64,000 bases of DNA, taken from assembly GCA_964425605.1 (NCBI GenBank), contig CAYRNR010000008.1, positions 1 to 64,000 of the forward strand. Direction: 5' to 3'. Below the pieces are notes generated by a model. That model had not been told where the DNA came from, ran no database searches, and saw nothing but the letters and a program-made list of their open reading frames with translations. Origin of the DNA: CAYRNR01 sp964425605. GTDB lineage: Bacteria > Myxococcota_A > UBA796 > UBA9615 > CAYRNR01. Positions 6,955 through 16,528 of the stretch are shown piece after piece. The translations under genes and the position numbers were made by a program. The first letter of the stretch is position 1. The number at the start of each line of letters is the position of its first letter.

Positions 6955-8832
6955 ATGATCGGTCGTGTCCTGCCGCTGCTCGCCGTGTTGTTCCTGCCCG
7001 GGGCGGCCCTCGCCGCGACCTTCACGCCGGTGAGCGTCGGGCTCGAGGCCGAGGGGCTCAAGTACGGCGGACTGGCCTGGGCCGACTTCGACCAGGACGG
7101 CTGCCTCGACGTACTGGTGCACCTCCACGTGGACGGCGACTCGGGGCGCCTGTACCGCAGCGACTGCAACCTGCCCGATCCCCAGTTCACGGACGTGACC
7201 GTCACCCACGCGGCGGGTCTGTCCGCGGGGCTGATGGACCGCTCGGTGGTCTGGGCGGACATCAACCACGACGGCTGGGTGGACATCGCCCGGACGGGCC
7301 GCGACGACAACCTGCAGATCTTCCTCAACAACGGGCCCGCCGCGACGCCGGCGTACAGCTTCGGCGACGCCGCGCAGGAGCCCACCTTCCAGCTGGCGGC
7401 GCTGGACGGCGGGATCAACCCGGAGGGCGCGGCCTGGGTGGATTTCGACGGGGACGGGTGGCTGGATCTGATGTTCGAGAACGGCGAAGGCGGCGTGGAC
7501 GTGCTGGGCAACCCCGCCGACGGCACGGCGGACATGACCCACGTGACCACCAACGCCGATCCCCACGGGCTGCCCACGGGCACGGACAACGGCGACTACG
7601 CCGCGGCCACGGACCTGGACGTGGACGGAGACGTGGACTGGATCGCCCGCAAGTCCTCGGGCGTCACCGACATGTACTTCAACGACGGCAGCGGTACGTT
7701 CACCGCAGGCCTGGACTTCGGCGCGGCGAACAACAACGACAAGGGCGGCGTCCTCTTCTGTGACCTGGACTCGGACGGGGACTTCGACCTGGTCTGGACC
7801 TCCCCCTCGATCACCCAGATCTGGCAACAGGACGGCCTCGGTTCGACCACCTTCACCGCGACCGGTGTGCCCGCCGTGGGGGACTGCAACGCCGACGGCG
7901 TGGACTGCGGCGATGTGGACAACGACGGGGATCTGGACCTGTTCTTCAGCTGCAACGCGGACGATCAGCTGTGGCTCAACGACGGCGTGGCCGGGACCGT
8001 GGCCTTCACCCGCGACGACAGCGGCATCGTCGACAGCGCCGACGGCGAGGCCGCGGCGTTCGCGGACTACGACAACGACGGCGACCTCGACCTGCTGGTC
8101 AACCAGAGCGACGTGAACCAGCTGTGGCGCAACGACGCCAACGACCTCGGCGACGATGCCTACCTGGTCGTGCGCGCCCTCCAGGACCTCGGCGGCGGCC
8201 TCGTCCGCGACGCCATCGGCTCGACGGTCCGGCTCCTGGACTACGGGGGCAATCCGCTGGGGCCGGTCCAGGAGGTCAACGGCGGCAAGGGCCACGGCTC
8301 CCAGAAGCCACCGCTGGTGCACTTCGGCCTCGGGGGCATCGGCGACGTCCCGGTGGTGGTGGACATCCGCTTCCCGTCGGGCGAGCTGGTCCAGCGGGCC
8401 GTGCTGCCGTCCGACATTCCGTTCCACCAGCAGGTGGACATCCTGCACACGGACGTTCCCGACTCCGACGGCGACGGTATCCCCGACGGGATCGAGATCC
8501 TGGACGGTACGGATCCGCTGGACGATCAGGACCCTCTGCCCGGTGACGACGACGACAGCGCGGCCGGGGATGACGACGACGACAGCGCGGCCGGTGACGA
8601 CGACAGCGCCGCAGGTGACGACGACGATGATGACGCCTCGGCTGACGACGACGATACGAGCGACGACGACGACGCGAGCTCGGCCGATGACGACGACGCC
8701 TCCATCGGACCGTCCGACGACGACCGGATCGAGGACGGGACGGGCTGTGGATGCTCTCAGGAATCGCGCGCCGCGCCCACGGTCTGGGGAGTGATCGCGC
8801 TCCTGGCCGTCCTGGTCCAGCGGCGTCGCTGA
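6955..8832 (+). CDS. FG-GAP/VCBS beta-propeller protein with UnbV-type domain and MYXO-CTERM tail
   Basis: A 625-residue surface protein. Order: signal peptide (residues 1-20); seven or more FG-GAP-type blades, each with a calcium-loop signature such as DFDQDGCLD, DINHDGWVD or DVDNDGDLD; an ASPIC/UnbV-like module (about 400-485) with DAIGSTVRLLDYGGNPLG and a GKGHGSQ loop; a DSDGDGIPDG motif; a low-complexity Asp/Ser/Ala region of about 90 residues; and a terminal GCGCSQE, hydrophobic stretch and RRR. That tail is the MYXO-CTERM pattern used for sorting to the outer surface. The ATG at 6955 was preferred to the GTG at 6949 because GGAGGAGG (6941-6948) is then correctly spaced. Confidence 0.88.
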   Translation: MIGRVLPLLAVLFLPGAALAATFTPVSVGLEAEGLKYGGLAWADFDQDGCLDVLVHLHVDGDSGRLYRSDCNLPDPQFTDVTVTHAAGLSAGLMDRSVVWADINHDGWVDIARTGRDDNLQIFLNNGPAATPAYSFGDAAQEPTFQLAALDGGINPEGAAWVDFDGDGWLDLMFENGEGGVDVLGNPADGTADMTHVTTNADPHGLPTGTDNGDYAAATDLDVDGDVDWIARKSSGVTDMYFNDGSGTFTAGLDFGAANNNDKGGVLFCDLDSDGDFDLVWTSPSITQIWQQDGLGSTTFTATGVPAVGDCNADGVDCGDVDNDGDLDLFFSCNADDQLWLNDGVAGTVAFTRDDSGIVDSADGEAAAFADYDNDGDLDLLVNQSDVNQLWRNDANDLGDDAYLVVRALQDLGGGLVRDAIGSTVRLLDYGGNPLGPVQEVNGGKGHGSQKPPLVHFGLGGIGDVPVVVDIRFPSGELVQRAVLPSDIPFHQQVDILHTDVPDSDGDGIPDGIEILDGTDPLDDQDPLPGDDDDSAAGDDDDDSAAGDDDSAAGDDDDDDASADDDDTSDDDDASSADDDDASIGPSDDDRIEDGTGCGCSQESRAAPTVWGVIALLAVLVQRRR

Positions 8833-8836
8833 GCGA

Positions 8837-10786
8837 CTACAGCGGCACCTCGACCGCCACCGGCACCTCGAACAGATCCTGGCCGTCGTCCAGCCACAGG
8901 GTGAACGACAGGTCCGTGCCGTCGAGGTGGTCCTCGGACACGTCGAAGGAGAACGGCGACACGTTCAGGGCGTACTCGCCGGGCTCCACCGCGCTGGCCG
9001 CGAAGGAGACCGCGTCGGTGGAGACGTCGCTGACGTGCTCGTGGTCCGACTCCAGCGAGCCGTCCATGGCGCCGGCCGTGGCCACGGTGCCGGTGTTGGT
9101 GACGATGATGGTCAGCTGCACGCCCGCGGCGCCGGCCAGGACCGGGCTGGGCACGGTGAGCACGCTCGCCACCTCCAGGGCGGGCCGCGACGGGATGTAC
9201 AGGGTCTGGACCTCGCCGGCGGGGACCAGCGCGGGCGCGGCCTCGCACGGATGTTCCTCGTCGCCCCACTCGATGGTGAATGCGGACACGGCCGCGTCGG
9301 CGGCCCCGGTGTTGTCCACCTGCAGCCACCAGCGCGTCCCGCCCACGTCCGGCGGCAGGTGGCCGGCCTGGTCGGTGACGTCGACGCTCCACTGGGCCGC
9401 GTCGGTCACGTCGGTGGAGATCTGGTAGCCGGGGGCGTCGGGATCGCCGTGGCCCAGGGTCAGCTGGACGGCGCCGGAGTCCACGGCGTCGTAGTCCACC
9501 CGGGCGTGGGAGAGGTCTCCCAGCAGGAGCTCGAACGGCATGTCCCAGGTGTGCTCCCCGTCGGCCAGCCTCAGGGTGAGGTCGAGGTAGGTGTTGTCCG
9601 GGTGCTCGGAATCCGAGCTCACGTCGAAGGTGACGGTCTGCGTGCCCTCGGCGGGGAACACACCCAGCTCCTCGGTGGCCTCGGAGAGGTCCAGCAGGGG
9701 ATCACCGCTGACCAGCGACGCGGTGATGGGCTCCGAGTCCACCAGCGAGATGTTGGTCACCGTGGCGGAGAGGTCGAAGTCGTCCCCCGGGCCGAAGTCC
9801 AGCGGGTACACCCCCACCTCCCCGAGCTCGAAGCGGGCGATGGGCTCGCCCACGTACACGTCGTCGATGGACCACTGGTCCGCGGGGTACTCGCCCTCGT
9901 AGAAGAACCCCACGTAGCCGACACCCTCGGCGACGAACGGCGTGAGGTCGATGAGCGCAGACGAGGCCCAGTCTGCCTCCAGCAGGGGCGGCAGGAGCTC
10001 CTCGACCAGCTCGAAGTCCCCCTGGCCGGGGTCGGGGCTCCCCATGGACACGTACAGCCGGTGGGCGTCCATGGCCGGCGCGTTGAGGCTGAGCTCGGAC
10101 CAGCTGACGGCGACCTCGGTGAGCCCGTCGAACTCCAGGGGAGGGGACACGAGCCAGTCCTCGAGCATCCCCGCGCCGAAGGTCCCGTCGGTGTGCCTCA
10201 CCGCGTAGGTGCCCGAGTGGGTGTACTCGTCGTCGATGTCCCAGGGGAAGTCGGTCCCGCCGTCCGCGTGGCGGGTCCATCCCAGCTCGTCCAGGTCGCC
10301 GCCCTCCCAGTCCTCCACGAAGGGGAGCGCGCCGCCGACGGCCTTGACGCTGAACGTGTGGTGCTGCGCGGGCGCCGTGCGTGGTGAGGTGGTCGTCGAG
10401 GAGGGATCGTCGGCGTCGATGGCCTCGATGTAGTAGTCCACGCCCGCCGGGGTGACCGAGGAGGGAACCACGTGGCCGGTGTACTGGTCGGGCTCGGCGG
10501 TGGCGAACAGGAGGGCGTACTGCCAGGCGTGGTGGCCCGACTCGCGGAAGTACAGGGTCACCTGGGCCACACCTGTGTCGTCGGTGACGGTGCAGGTCAC
10601 CTCCACGGGCTTGGCCTCGGGCTGAGCGTCCTCCACCGGCAGGTGCGTGATCTCGGGGGGCGAGGGGGCGTCGGCGCTGTCGTCGTCGTCCACCGGAGGA
10701 TCCGGGCAACCCGCCAGGGCCAGCACCACGGCGCACAGGAGCGCTGCTAGCGGCTCGATGGCGGTGGCGCGGCTGCGCTGGGTCAT
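8837..10786 (-). CDS. Lipoprotein with choice-of-anchor-J-like and CARDB-like adhesion domains
   Basis: A 649-residue lipoprotein. The signal ends at LALAGC, followed within a few residues by an acidic DDDDSAD linker. Next come an Ig-like domain (VEVTCTVTDDTGVAQVTLYF), a region resembling the cleaved-adhesin or choice-of-anchor-J fold (EDWEGGDLDELGW, EDWLVSPPLEF), and several CARDB-like strands (LTIIVTNTGTVATAGAMDG). These modules usually mediate surface binding or flank exported hydrolases; no catalytic centre is visible. It ends four bases from the convergent gene before it. A weak ribosome site makes the exact start less certain than the frame. Confidence 0.78.
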   Translation of the reverse strand: MTQRSRATAIEPLAALLCAVVLALAGCPDPPVDDDDSADAPSPPEITHLPVEDAQPEAKPVEVTCTVTDDTGVAQVTLYFRESGHHAWQYALLFATAEPDQYTGHVVPSSVTPAGVDYYIEAIDADDPSSTTTSPRTAPAQHHTFSVKAVGGALPFVEDWEGGDLDELGWTRHADGGTDFPWDIDDEYTHSGTYAVRHTDGTFGAGMLEDWLVSPPLEFDGLTEVAVSWSELSLNAPAMDAHRLYVSMGSPDPGQGDFELVEELLPPLLEADWASSALIDLTPFVAEGVGYVGFFYEGEYPADQWSIDDVYVGEPIARFELGEVGVYPLDFGPGDDFDLSATVTNISLVDSEPITASLVSGDPLLDLSEATEELGVFPAEGTQTVTFDVSSDSEHPDNTYLDLTLRLADGEHTWDMPFELLLGDLSHARVDYDAVDSGAVQLTLGHGDPDAPGYQISTDVTDAAQWSVDVTDQAGHLPPDVGGTRWWLQVDNTGAADAAVSAFTIEWGDEEHPCEAAPALVPAGEVQTLYIPSRPALEVASVLTVPSPVLAGAAGVQLTIIVTNTGTVATAGAMDGSLESDHEHVSDVSTDAVSFAASAVEPGEYALNVSPFSFDVSEDHLDGTDLSFTLWLDDGQDLFEVPVAVEVPL

Positions 10787-10834
10787 GCCGGGTCTTCCCT
10801 CACGAGGCCAAGGATAACAGGTGCAACGTCAGGA

Positions 10835-13800
10835 TCACGGGTCCAGGAGTACGCCTCCTGGGAGGCCGAACGTGTCCGCGATCCGCACGCGCCCGCTGTC
10901 GTCGGCGTCCTGGACCCACAGCCCACGGTTGTCGCCCTCGAACTCCGCGCCCTCCCAGGAGGGATCGCCGACGACGCCCACGAGGTACTTGTACTCCACG
11001 CGCCCGCGGGTCGGGAGGCGTACCTGCGCCGTCCAGATGCCGTCGCCCCCGTCGAGGTCGGGCCAGGCGCCGTCGTCGGTCAGCCCCACGGCGTGGCCGG
11101 CCCACGCGCCCAGTTCGGTCCGATCGCCGGACAGGGTGACGACGATCCCCGCGTCCGGGTCGAGCTGGCCGGCCACGGCCGCGGCGTCCACCTCGAAAGT
11201 GACCTCCACGCCGTCGTCCGCAGCCCCGGTGAACAGCGCGCCGTACGCCGGGAGCGAGCTCGTGTACCCGGAATCCTCCATCGCGGCGATCACCTGGACG
11301 GGCCCGCCGAGCCCCAGGGCTGCCAGCTCCACCTTCGCCTCGATGGCTCGATCGCCCACTGCGGCCTCGGCGCAGGGGCCGTCCACGTATCCGCCCCCCG
11401 TGGCCGCGCCCGCCACGCAGGCACCATCGGCGGGCGTGATGCGGACTCGCGCGGCCGCAGCGGGTGGGCCTCCCAGGGGCGTGCGGAAGCTCAGGGGCTG
11501 TCCGGCCTCGGTGAGGGGCTCGAGTCCTGCGCCGTCCTCGGTGGAGAGGTAGAGCGTGTACGAGGTCTCGGCCCCCAGACCGGCGGGATCCCCGGCCAGC
11601 CACAGGCCCACGACCAGGTCGTCCCCGTCCTGGGCCGCGAAGAGGGCCACGGGATCGGCGTCCGAGTCGGGTTCGCCGTCCGAGTCCACGGCGCTGCTGC
11701 CCCACGGGCGGTATCGAGCGGGCACCACGAGGCCGTCCACCGCGGGCAGATCCGCCACGGCCTGGGCGTCCTTCAGGGCCAGCACAGCCACGGCCACCTC
11801 TGCGGCGCACCACGACAGCGGCGACGCCTCGGCCGCGCCCGATCCGTCGGCGTACACCCGCTCGGGGGCGAGCCCGTAGCGGTTGGAGAACGCCGCCATC
11901 CAGTCCAGCAGCTGCTCGGCCGTGACGCGGTCTCCCAGAAGCGAGGCGTACTCGGAGGCCGCCGAGGTGGTGAAGAAGAACAGGTCCTGGCCGTAGCCCA
12001 TGCCGTCGAAGTACCGCACGCCGCCACCGTGGGCCGTGGCGTTGTCGAGGATCCAGGCCAGGGACGAGTCCAGCCGCGGGTCCGCGGGGTAGCCCCACGC
12101 CGGACCGAACAGCATCGAGGTGTCGTAGGCCAGGGACCCGTCGCGCTCGTCGGCGAGCAGCAGGCGGTCGAAGTCGTACAGCGACCACAGCCCGCCGCGG
12201 ATACGGCCGGCCGCGTCGCGATAGTCCGCAGCCCGGTCCGGCTCGCCCCAGGCGTCGGCCAGGCGCGCCGCCGCGTCGAGGCCGGCCCACGAGGTCATGG
12301 CCGTGGCCGGCAGGCGGCCCTCCCACTCGACGATCCCGCCCTCGAAGAACAGCCCGTCGGCGTCCTGCAACGACACCAGGGTGTCCATGGCCTGGAGCAG
12401 AGCCTCACGCTGGGTCGCGTCCAAGTGCTGCGGGCCGAGGCGCTCCACCAGCAGCGCCAGGTAGCCGTTGCTGTCCCACTCGGGCACGTCGAACGCCGCC
12501 CCGGTGCCGCCGTCCACGGCGCGGCCCAGGGCGTCGTAGCGGGCGTACCACTCGCCGGGCTGCGGTCCGGCCCGGCCCGATCCGAGCCAGTCCAGGACGA
12601 TCTCCCAGGCCTCGTCCGTGTGCCCGGTCAGCTCCAGCGCGCGGGCCACCATCAGCGCGTCGCGGGGGTACAGCTGGGGGAAGTCGTCGGTGACGAACTG
12701 GCCCGTGAGGTCGGCGGGCACGCTCCCGCCGAGGCTCGACGCGCGCGCCGCGTACAGGTTTGCCGCGGCGATGCGGCACGGGTCGTCGGCGCCGCACAGG
12801 GCCAGGGGGGACCAGGCCTCCCAGTGGGATTCGGCCGCGCCCAGGGGATCCCCGTCGTCGAGGACGGCCTCGGCCGCGGCGGAGGCCGCCGAGCCCCCCT
12901 CTGCGACCGCCACGACCCAGCGGAACGGCAGCTCGTCCCCGGCGTCTGCGAAGAGGTCCAGCTGCAGCGCCAGGTCGGCGCCGTCGCCGGCCGTGGAGGT
13001 GAGCCCGTCCGCGAGCAGGTCCGGGTCCACCGTCCCGATCTGCCACGCCGAAGCCGGGGGCTCGACGCCCAGCGCGAGCGCGGAGCCGTCGCTGAACTCG
13101 GCGTGCAACAACCCGCCGTCCTCGGTGGCGCCCGACAGGGTCACCCCGCCGTCGATGTGGGGCGACTCCCGCAGGGTCAGGTGGGGCACGATCCGCGCGT
13201 CACAGGGCTCGGCCCCCGCGGCCAGCACGCCATCCACCACCACCGCATCCGCCTCCCCGACGAACGCCCGCCACATCAACTTGCCGCCGCACGCCAGGGG
13301 CTGCTCGGTGTACGCCGCGAAGAAAGGGTCCATGCCGACGCGGGCGCCGCTGACCCGCGCGCCGGCCTCGATCACGCGGGTCCGGCCACCCGTGACGAGG
13401 TCCAGCCCGAAGTCGCCGCGGTACAGGTGCGTGATCCCGGGCGGGTCGGTGCTGCCGTCGTCGTCGGACCACACGGCCGATATCGATCCGTTGCCCAGCA
13501 CGGCGTAGCCCGGGAAGGGCCCGGCGGGGATGGTGTCCACGGCGAGGGGGGTGTCCGCCGGATCGAGGTCGTGGGACGACGATCCCTGGGGGACCTGGAT
13601 CGTCCAGCTGCTCCCCCCCATCCACACCACCAGGGTGAACGCGTCGGTGGACTCCACGTCCAGGGTCACGCGCGACGTCACCGAATCTCGCTCGCGGGCG
13701 GTGATGTCCACCAGCTGATCGCCGAAGCGGTAGCCCAGCACGCCGTGGTGGTCGGTCCGGCCGAGGTGCCACGTCAAGGTGTCGTCCAGGGCGTCCGCCT

Positions 13801-15445
13801 CGAGGCCGAGCACCAGCTCGATCAACCCCGCGATGGGGCCCAGCCCGGTCCAGCCCACGAAGTCCTGGCGGCCCAGGTAGGTCTCGTCCCAGCGGGTGCC
13901 CGGCGCGAAGGCGTCGGGGGCGTACAGCTCCCACAGGGTGCCGGTGCCGTCGCCGATGGCCTCCTCGGAGAGCTGGCCCTCCCCCGGCTCGAAGTGATCG
14001 TGGACCCGCAGCAGCGCCCGGATGTGGTTCTCGGCCGCGTCCCGCGCCAGGTCCCTCCGGCCCGCCTCGATCAGCGCCCGCATGGTGGCGTAGTTGGTCG
14101 GCGCCCAGACCCCACCGCGCCAGTAGTAGCCCGCCGGGTCGTAGTGCTCGGAGTCCGCGGCGGTGGACGGGAACACGTGGACCCGCCAGAACTCGGTGGG
14201 ATCGGCCAGGTGGGCCACCACGCGCGCGGCCTGAGCGTCCGTGGCGCAGCCCGCCACCAGCGGCCACACCGAGGCCAGGGTCTTGTGGGTCAGGGGCTGG
14301 CCGTCCTGGTCCAGGTCGAAGAAGAACCCCTCGGTGTCGTCCCAGGTCAGATCGCGGACGTCGGCGCAGATCCGCTCCACCTCGTCCGCGCAGTCCTCGG
14401 CCATGGTGCTGCTCCCCAGCAGCTCGGCGAGCTCCCCCTGGGCGCGGCGGGCCAGCGCCTGCTGGGCGGTGAGGTCCACCCAGCCGTCGTACGCCTCGTC
14501 CCGCGGTGCGTTGTCCATGCCCGAGCCGAGCATGGAGGTGTAGTACAGCCCCGGCTCGGTGCGCACGTTGTCGTCGATCCAGCCGTGGTACGCGTCGAGC
14601 ACCCCCACCACGTCGGGCAACCGCGACAGATCGCCGGTCTGGTTCACGTACAGCAGCTCGGACCAGGCGAACAGGGGCGGGTTGATCATCGGTTCGGACG
14701 GATCCGACGGATCCCCGCCCGCGAGCCCGTCGGACTCGTTGACCACCCTGCAGATGTAGCCGTCGTTCGCCTGGACACCGTAGAAGTTGTCCAGCGAGCC
14801 CATCACCGGGTACGCGTCCAGCCCGAACCGGCCGAACAGGGTCATGAAGCAGGTGTCCCACTGGAAGATCTGCTCGGAGAACGCCTCGTCCAGGTAGTGC
14901 TCGGCGAAGCCGTTGGCCGCGGTCCCCGCCGCCACGTGGTCCTCGGCCAGCTCCCACGCCCGGTGGTACAGGTCCACCCAGTCGGGATCGTCCTCGAGCA
15001 CCGGCGTGGGGGTCCCGCGACGCAGCACGAGCCACAGATCCTCGCGAGGGATGGTCACGCCCATCCGCGCCGTGGGTTCCCCGTCACCCTCCCACACGCC
15101 GTCCCACACACCGTCGCCGTCCGCGTCGAGCCAGGCCACGAGCCCATACGCCCCGTGGGCCAGCCCATCGATGGTCACCTGCGAGCCCGCGTCGGCCTCG
15201 AACCGGCGCACGGTGCCGCCCGCCCAGGCCGGGGTGAACTCCAGGACCACCGTGCCCAGCTCCCCCTCGGCCGTCTCCACCAGCGCGGTGAAGTCGTGCT
15301 CTCCGGGAAGATCGGTGATGTCGTCGTCGTCGTCGTCAGGATGTGTCGTGTCGTCGTCCCCGGGGGGATCGTCGCCGTCACAGGCACCCAGCAACAGGGC
15401 GCAAAGGAGTGTGCCCACGAGGTGGATCGAAGCGTGTCTGCTCAA
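10835..15445 (-). CDS. Two-module glycoside hydrolase lipoprotein (GH63-like, GH15-like, CBM20-like)
   Basis: A 1536-residue lipoprotein (LLLGAC, then an Asp-rich linker). Residues about 160-560 match the (alpha/alpha)6 fold of GH63/MGH1-like enzymes: FQWDTCFMTLFGRFGLDAYP, YYWRGGVWAPTNYATMRALI, WDETYLGRQDFVGWTG. Residues about 620-1270 look like a GH15 glucoamylase-type module with LYPRDALMVARALELTG, EWDSNGYLALLVERLG and TSWAGLDAAARLAD. The final ~100 residues resemble a CBM20 starch-binding domain (VVTLSGDRTELGAW, YKYLV). The likely substrates are alpha-glucans or alpha-glucosides outside the cell. Two catalytic folds in one chain is unusual. Specificity and activity of each half are inferred. 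Confidence 0.85.
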   Translation of the reverse strand: MSRHASIHLVGTLLCALLLGACDGDDPPGDDDTTHPDDDDDDITDLPGEHDFTALVETAEGELGTVVLEFTPAWAGGTVRRFEADAGSQVTIDGLAHGAYGLVAWLDADGDGVWDGVWEGDGEPTARMGVTIPREDLWLVLRRGTPTPVLEDDPDWVDLYHRAWELAEDHVAAGTAANGFAEHYLDEAFSEQIFQWDTCFMTLFGRFGLDAYPVMGSLDNFYGVQANDGYICRVVNESDGLAGGDPSDPSEPMINPPLFAWSELLYVNQTGDLSRLPDVVGVLDAYHGWIDDNVRTEPGLYYTSMLGSGMDNAPRDEAYDGWVDLTAQQALARRAQGELAELLGSSTMAEDCADEVERICADVRDLTWDDTEGFFFDLDQDGQPLTHKTLASVWPLVAGCATDAQAARVVAHLADPTEFWRVHVFPSTAADSEHYDPAGYYWRGGVWAPTNYATMRALIEAGRRDLARDAAENHIRALLRVHDHFEPGEGQLSEEAIGDGTGTLWELYAPDAFAPGTRWDETYLGRQDFVGWTGLGPIAGLIELVLGLEADALDDTLTWHLGRTDHHGVLGYRFGDQLVDITARERDSVTSRVTLDVESTDAFTLVVWMGGSSWTIQVPQGSSSHDLDPADTPLAVDTIPAGPFPGYAVLGNGSISAVWSDDDGSTDPPGITHLYRGDFGLDLVTGGRTRVIEAGARVSGARVGMDPFFAAYTEQPLACGGKLMWRAFVGEADAVVVDGVLAAGAEPCDARIVPHLTLRESPHIDGGVTLSGATEDGGLLHAEFSDGSALALGVEPPASAWQIGTVDPDLLADGLTSTAGDGADLALQLDLFADAGDELPFRWVVAVAEGGSAASAAAEAVLDDGDPLGAAESHWEAWSPLALCGADDPCRIAAANLYAARASSLGGSVPADLTGQFVTDDFPQLYPRDALMVARALELTGHTDEAWEIVLDWLGSGRAGPQPGEWYARYDALGRAVDGGTGAAFDVPEWDSNGYLALLVERLGPQHLDATQREALLQAMDTLVSLQDADGLFFEGGIVEWEGRLPATAMTSWAGLDAAARLADAWGEPDRAADYRDAAGRIRGGLWSLYDFDRLLLADERDGSLAYDTSMLFGPAWGYPADPRLDSSLAWILDNATAHGGGVRYFDGMGYGQDLFFFTTSAASEYASLLGDRVTAEQLLDWMAAFSNRYGLAPERVYADGSGAAEASPLSWCAAEVAVAVLALKDAQAVADLPAVDGLVVPARYRPWGSSAVDSDGEPDSDADPVALFAAQDGDDLVVGLWLAGDPAGLGAETSYTLYLSTEDGAGLEPLTEAGQPLSFRTPLGGPPAAAARVRITPADGACVAGAATGGGYVDGPCAEAAVGDRAIEAKVELAALGLGGPVQVIAAMEDSGYTSSLPAYGALFTGAADDGVEVTFEVDAAAVAGQLDPDAGIVVTLSGDRTELGAWAGHAVGLTDDGAWPDLDGGDGIWTAQVRLPTRGRVEYKYLVGVVGDPSWEGAEFEGDNRGLWVQDADDSGRVRIADTFGLPGGVLLDP

Positions 15446-15454
15446 GGGTTGTGG

Positions 15455-15460
15455 CCTCCC
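15455..15460 (-). promoter_or_regulatory. Ribosome binding site supporting a TTG start
   Basis: On the minus strand GGGAGG lies nine bases before a TTG (15445-15443), and no ATG or GTG near it would keep the lipoprotein signal intact. This favours TTG as the start of the large glycoside hydrolase. Confidence 0.65.
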
Positions 15461-15502
15461 GCGCCGAATCGTAGCACCCTAGAGGAACTCTGAGAGGGGC
15501 CC

Positions 15503-15862
15503 ATGATCACCGGCGACTACATCCAGGCCTGGGCCATCGCCTTCGGACTCACCCTGGTGCTCGAGGTCCCCGCCTACGTGGCCCTGGCCTGGCGCAAGGC
15601 CCCGTGGTGGCACCTGGCCCTGGCCGGCGCAGCCTGTACGGCTGTCACTCACCCCTTGCTCTGGTTCGTGTGGATACGCGTCATCCACGACTACGGCACG
15701 TACATCCTCACCGGCGAGCTCGCAGTGGCCGTCATCGAGACCGCGGTGTTCTTCGCGCTGGTGCCCAAGGTGACCCTGGCCCGCGCCTTTGTCGTGGCGT
15801 GCCTGGCCAACGCTTTCAGCTACGGGATGGGGCGGTTGCTGCAGGAGCTGGGGCTGATCTGA
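15503..15862 (+). CDS. Small four-span integral membrane protein
   Basis: A 119-residue protein that is almost wholly hydrophobic, with about four membrane spans (near residues 8-27, 35-57, 68-88 and 91-110), a polar first loop with WRKAPWW, and a His in span 2 (THPLLWFVW). GAGGGG lies a few bases before the ATG. I do not recognise a family. It is a single gene between the divergent hydrolase and the convergent pilin-like gene, so context does not suggest a function. Confidence 0.72.
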   Translation: MITGDYIQAWAIAFGLTLVLEVPAYVALAWRKAPWWHLALAGAACTAVTHPLLWFVWIRVIHDYGTYILTGELAVAVIETAVFFALVPKVTLARAFVVACLANAFSYGMGRLLQELGLI

Positions 15863-15863
15863 A

Positions 15864-16445
15864 TCAATAGACGTTGTTCGGGGTTTCCAGCCAGGTCTTG
15901 CGCGCGTCCGTGGCGCTGTACACGCTGAAGGTGCCGTCCCCATCGACGTCGCATTCCCCCACGGCCTCGAACCCCTCGGTGCCGGGGTCACCCGTCAGCG
16001 TGACCATGTAGCGACAGCGGACCAGCCCGTCGGGGGACCAGCCCAGCGCGGTCCAACCGTCTGTGCAGTCGCCGGTCCAGTCTTCGGGCATTCGCCAGGG
16101 GGTGGAGCTGGGGCAGTAGGGGGCAGCTGTGTAGTGGCCGAACTCGGCCTGGTAGGCGAACTCGGCGGTGCGGATCGCGTCGAGGTGGGTCGGCGCCTCG
16201 GCGCGTTTGGCCCGCAGCTGCATCGCCAGGAACGTGGGGATCGAGATCGCCGCGACCATTCCCATCACCGGCACGGCCATCACCGAAAACACGCCGAGGA
16301 GCACGACGAGGACGATGATGAGCAACAACCTGTTCGATCCGCTTGCGGACGCCTTGACCTTGCGCGTGGGCCGCCCGCAGTGGATGCAGATGCGGGCCTC
16401 CGAGGAGATCTCCTTGCTACAGTCTGGACACTCGATCAAGGCCAT
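15864..16445 (-). CDS. Zinc-ribbon protein with a transmembrane pilin-like domain
   Basis: A 193-residue protein. The N-terminus is a zinc ribbon (CPDC at 6-9 and CIHC at 20-23), then a basic Ser/Lys linker, a long membrane span (LLLIIVLVVLLGVFSVMAVP continuing into AAISIPTFLAMQL), and a C-terminal domain with HLDAIRTAEFAYQAEFGHYT, which closely resembles the start of the globular domain in type IV pilins. A pilin leader peptidase site is not evident because the ribbon lies in front. It may be a membrane protein of pilin ancestry that is not assembled. A stop one base after the convergent gene marks its end; the ATG at 16445 has AGGGGG upstream. Confidence 0.78.
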   Translation of the reverse strand: MALIECPDCSKEISSEARICIHCGRPTRKVKASASGSNRLLLIIVLVVLLGVFSVMAVPVMGMVAAISIPTFLAMQLRAKRAEAPTHLDAIRTAEFAYQAEFGHYTAAPYCPSSTPWRMPEDWTGDCTDGWTALGWSPDGLVRCRYMVTLTGDPGTEGFEAVGECDVDGDGTFSVYSATDARKTWLETPNNVY

Positions 16446-16528
16446 GGAACCCCCTACATGGCTCTGAGGATACCATCGTGCCGTGCAGACATCCGAGCGA
16501 GCAACTCGGTTGTCCAACCATCTGTCCG

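Noticed and set aside
8540..8712. GAC-rich repeats as a possible CRISPR array or microsatellite locus
   Set aside because: Units are irregular, in frame, and encode the Asp/Ser/Ala linker before a MYXO-CTERM tail. There are no spacers of constant length.
11093..15493. A 1466-codon open frame on the plus strand, antisense to the large glycoside hydrolase
   Set aside because: It is Arg/Gly/Pro/His-rich low-complexity sequence with no ribosome site or domain. Long antisense frames arise easily at this GC content, and the minus strand has clear GH motifs and a lipobox.
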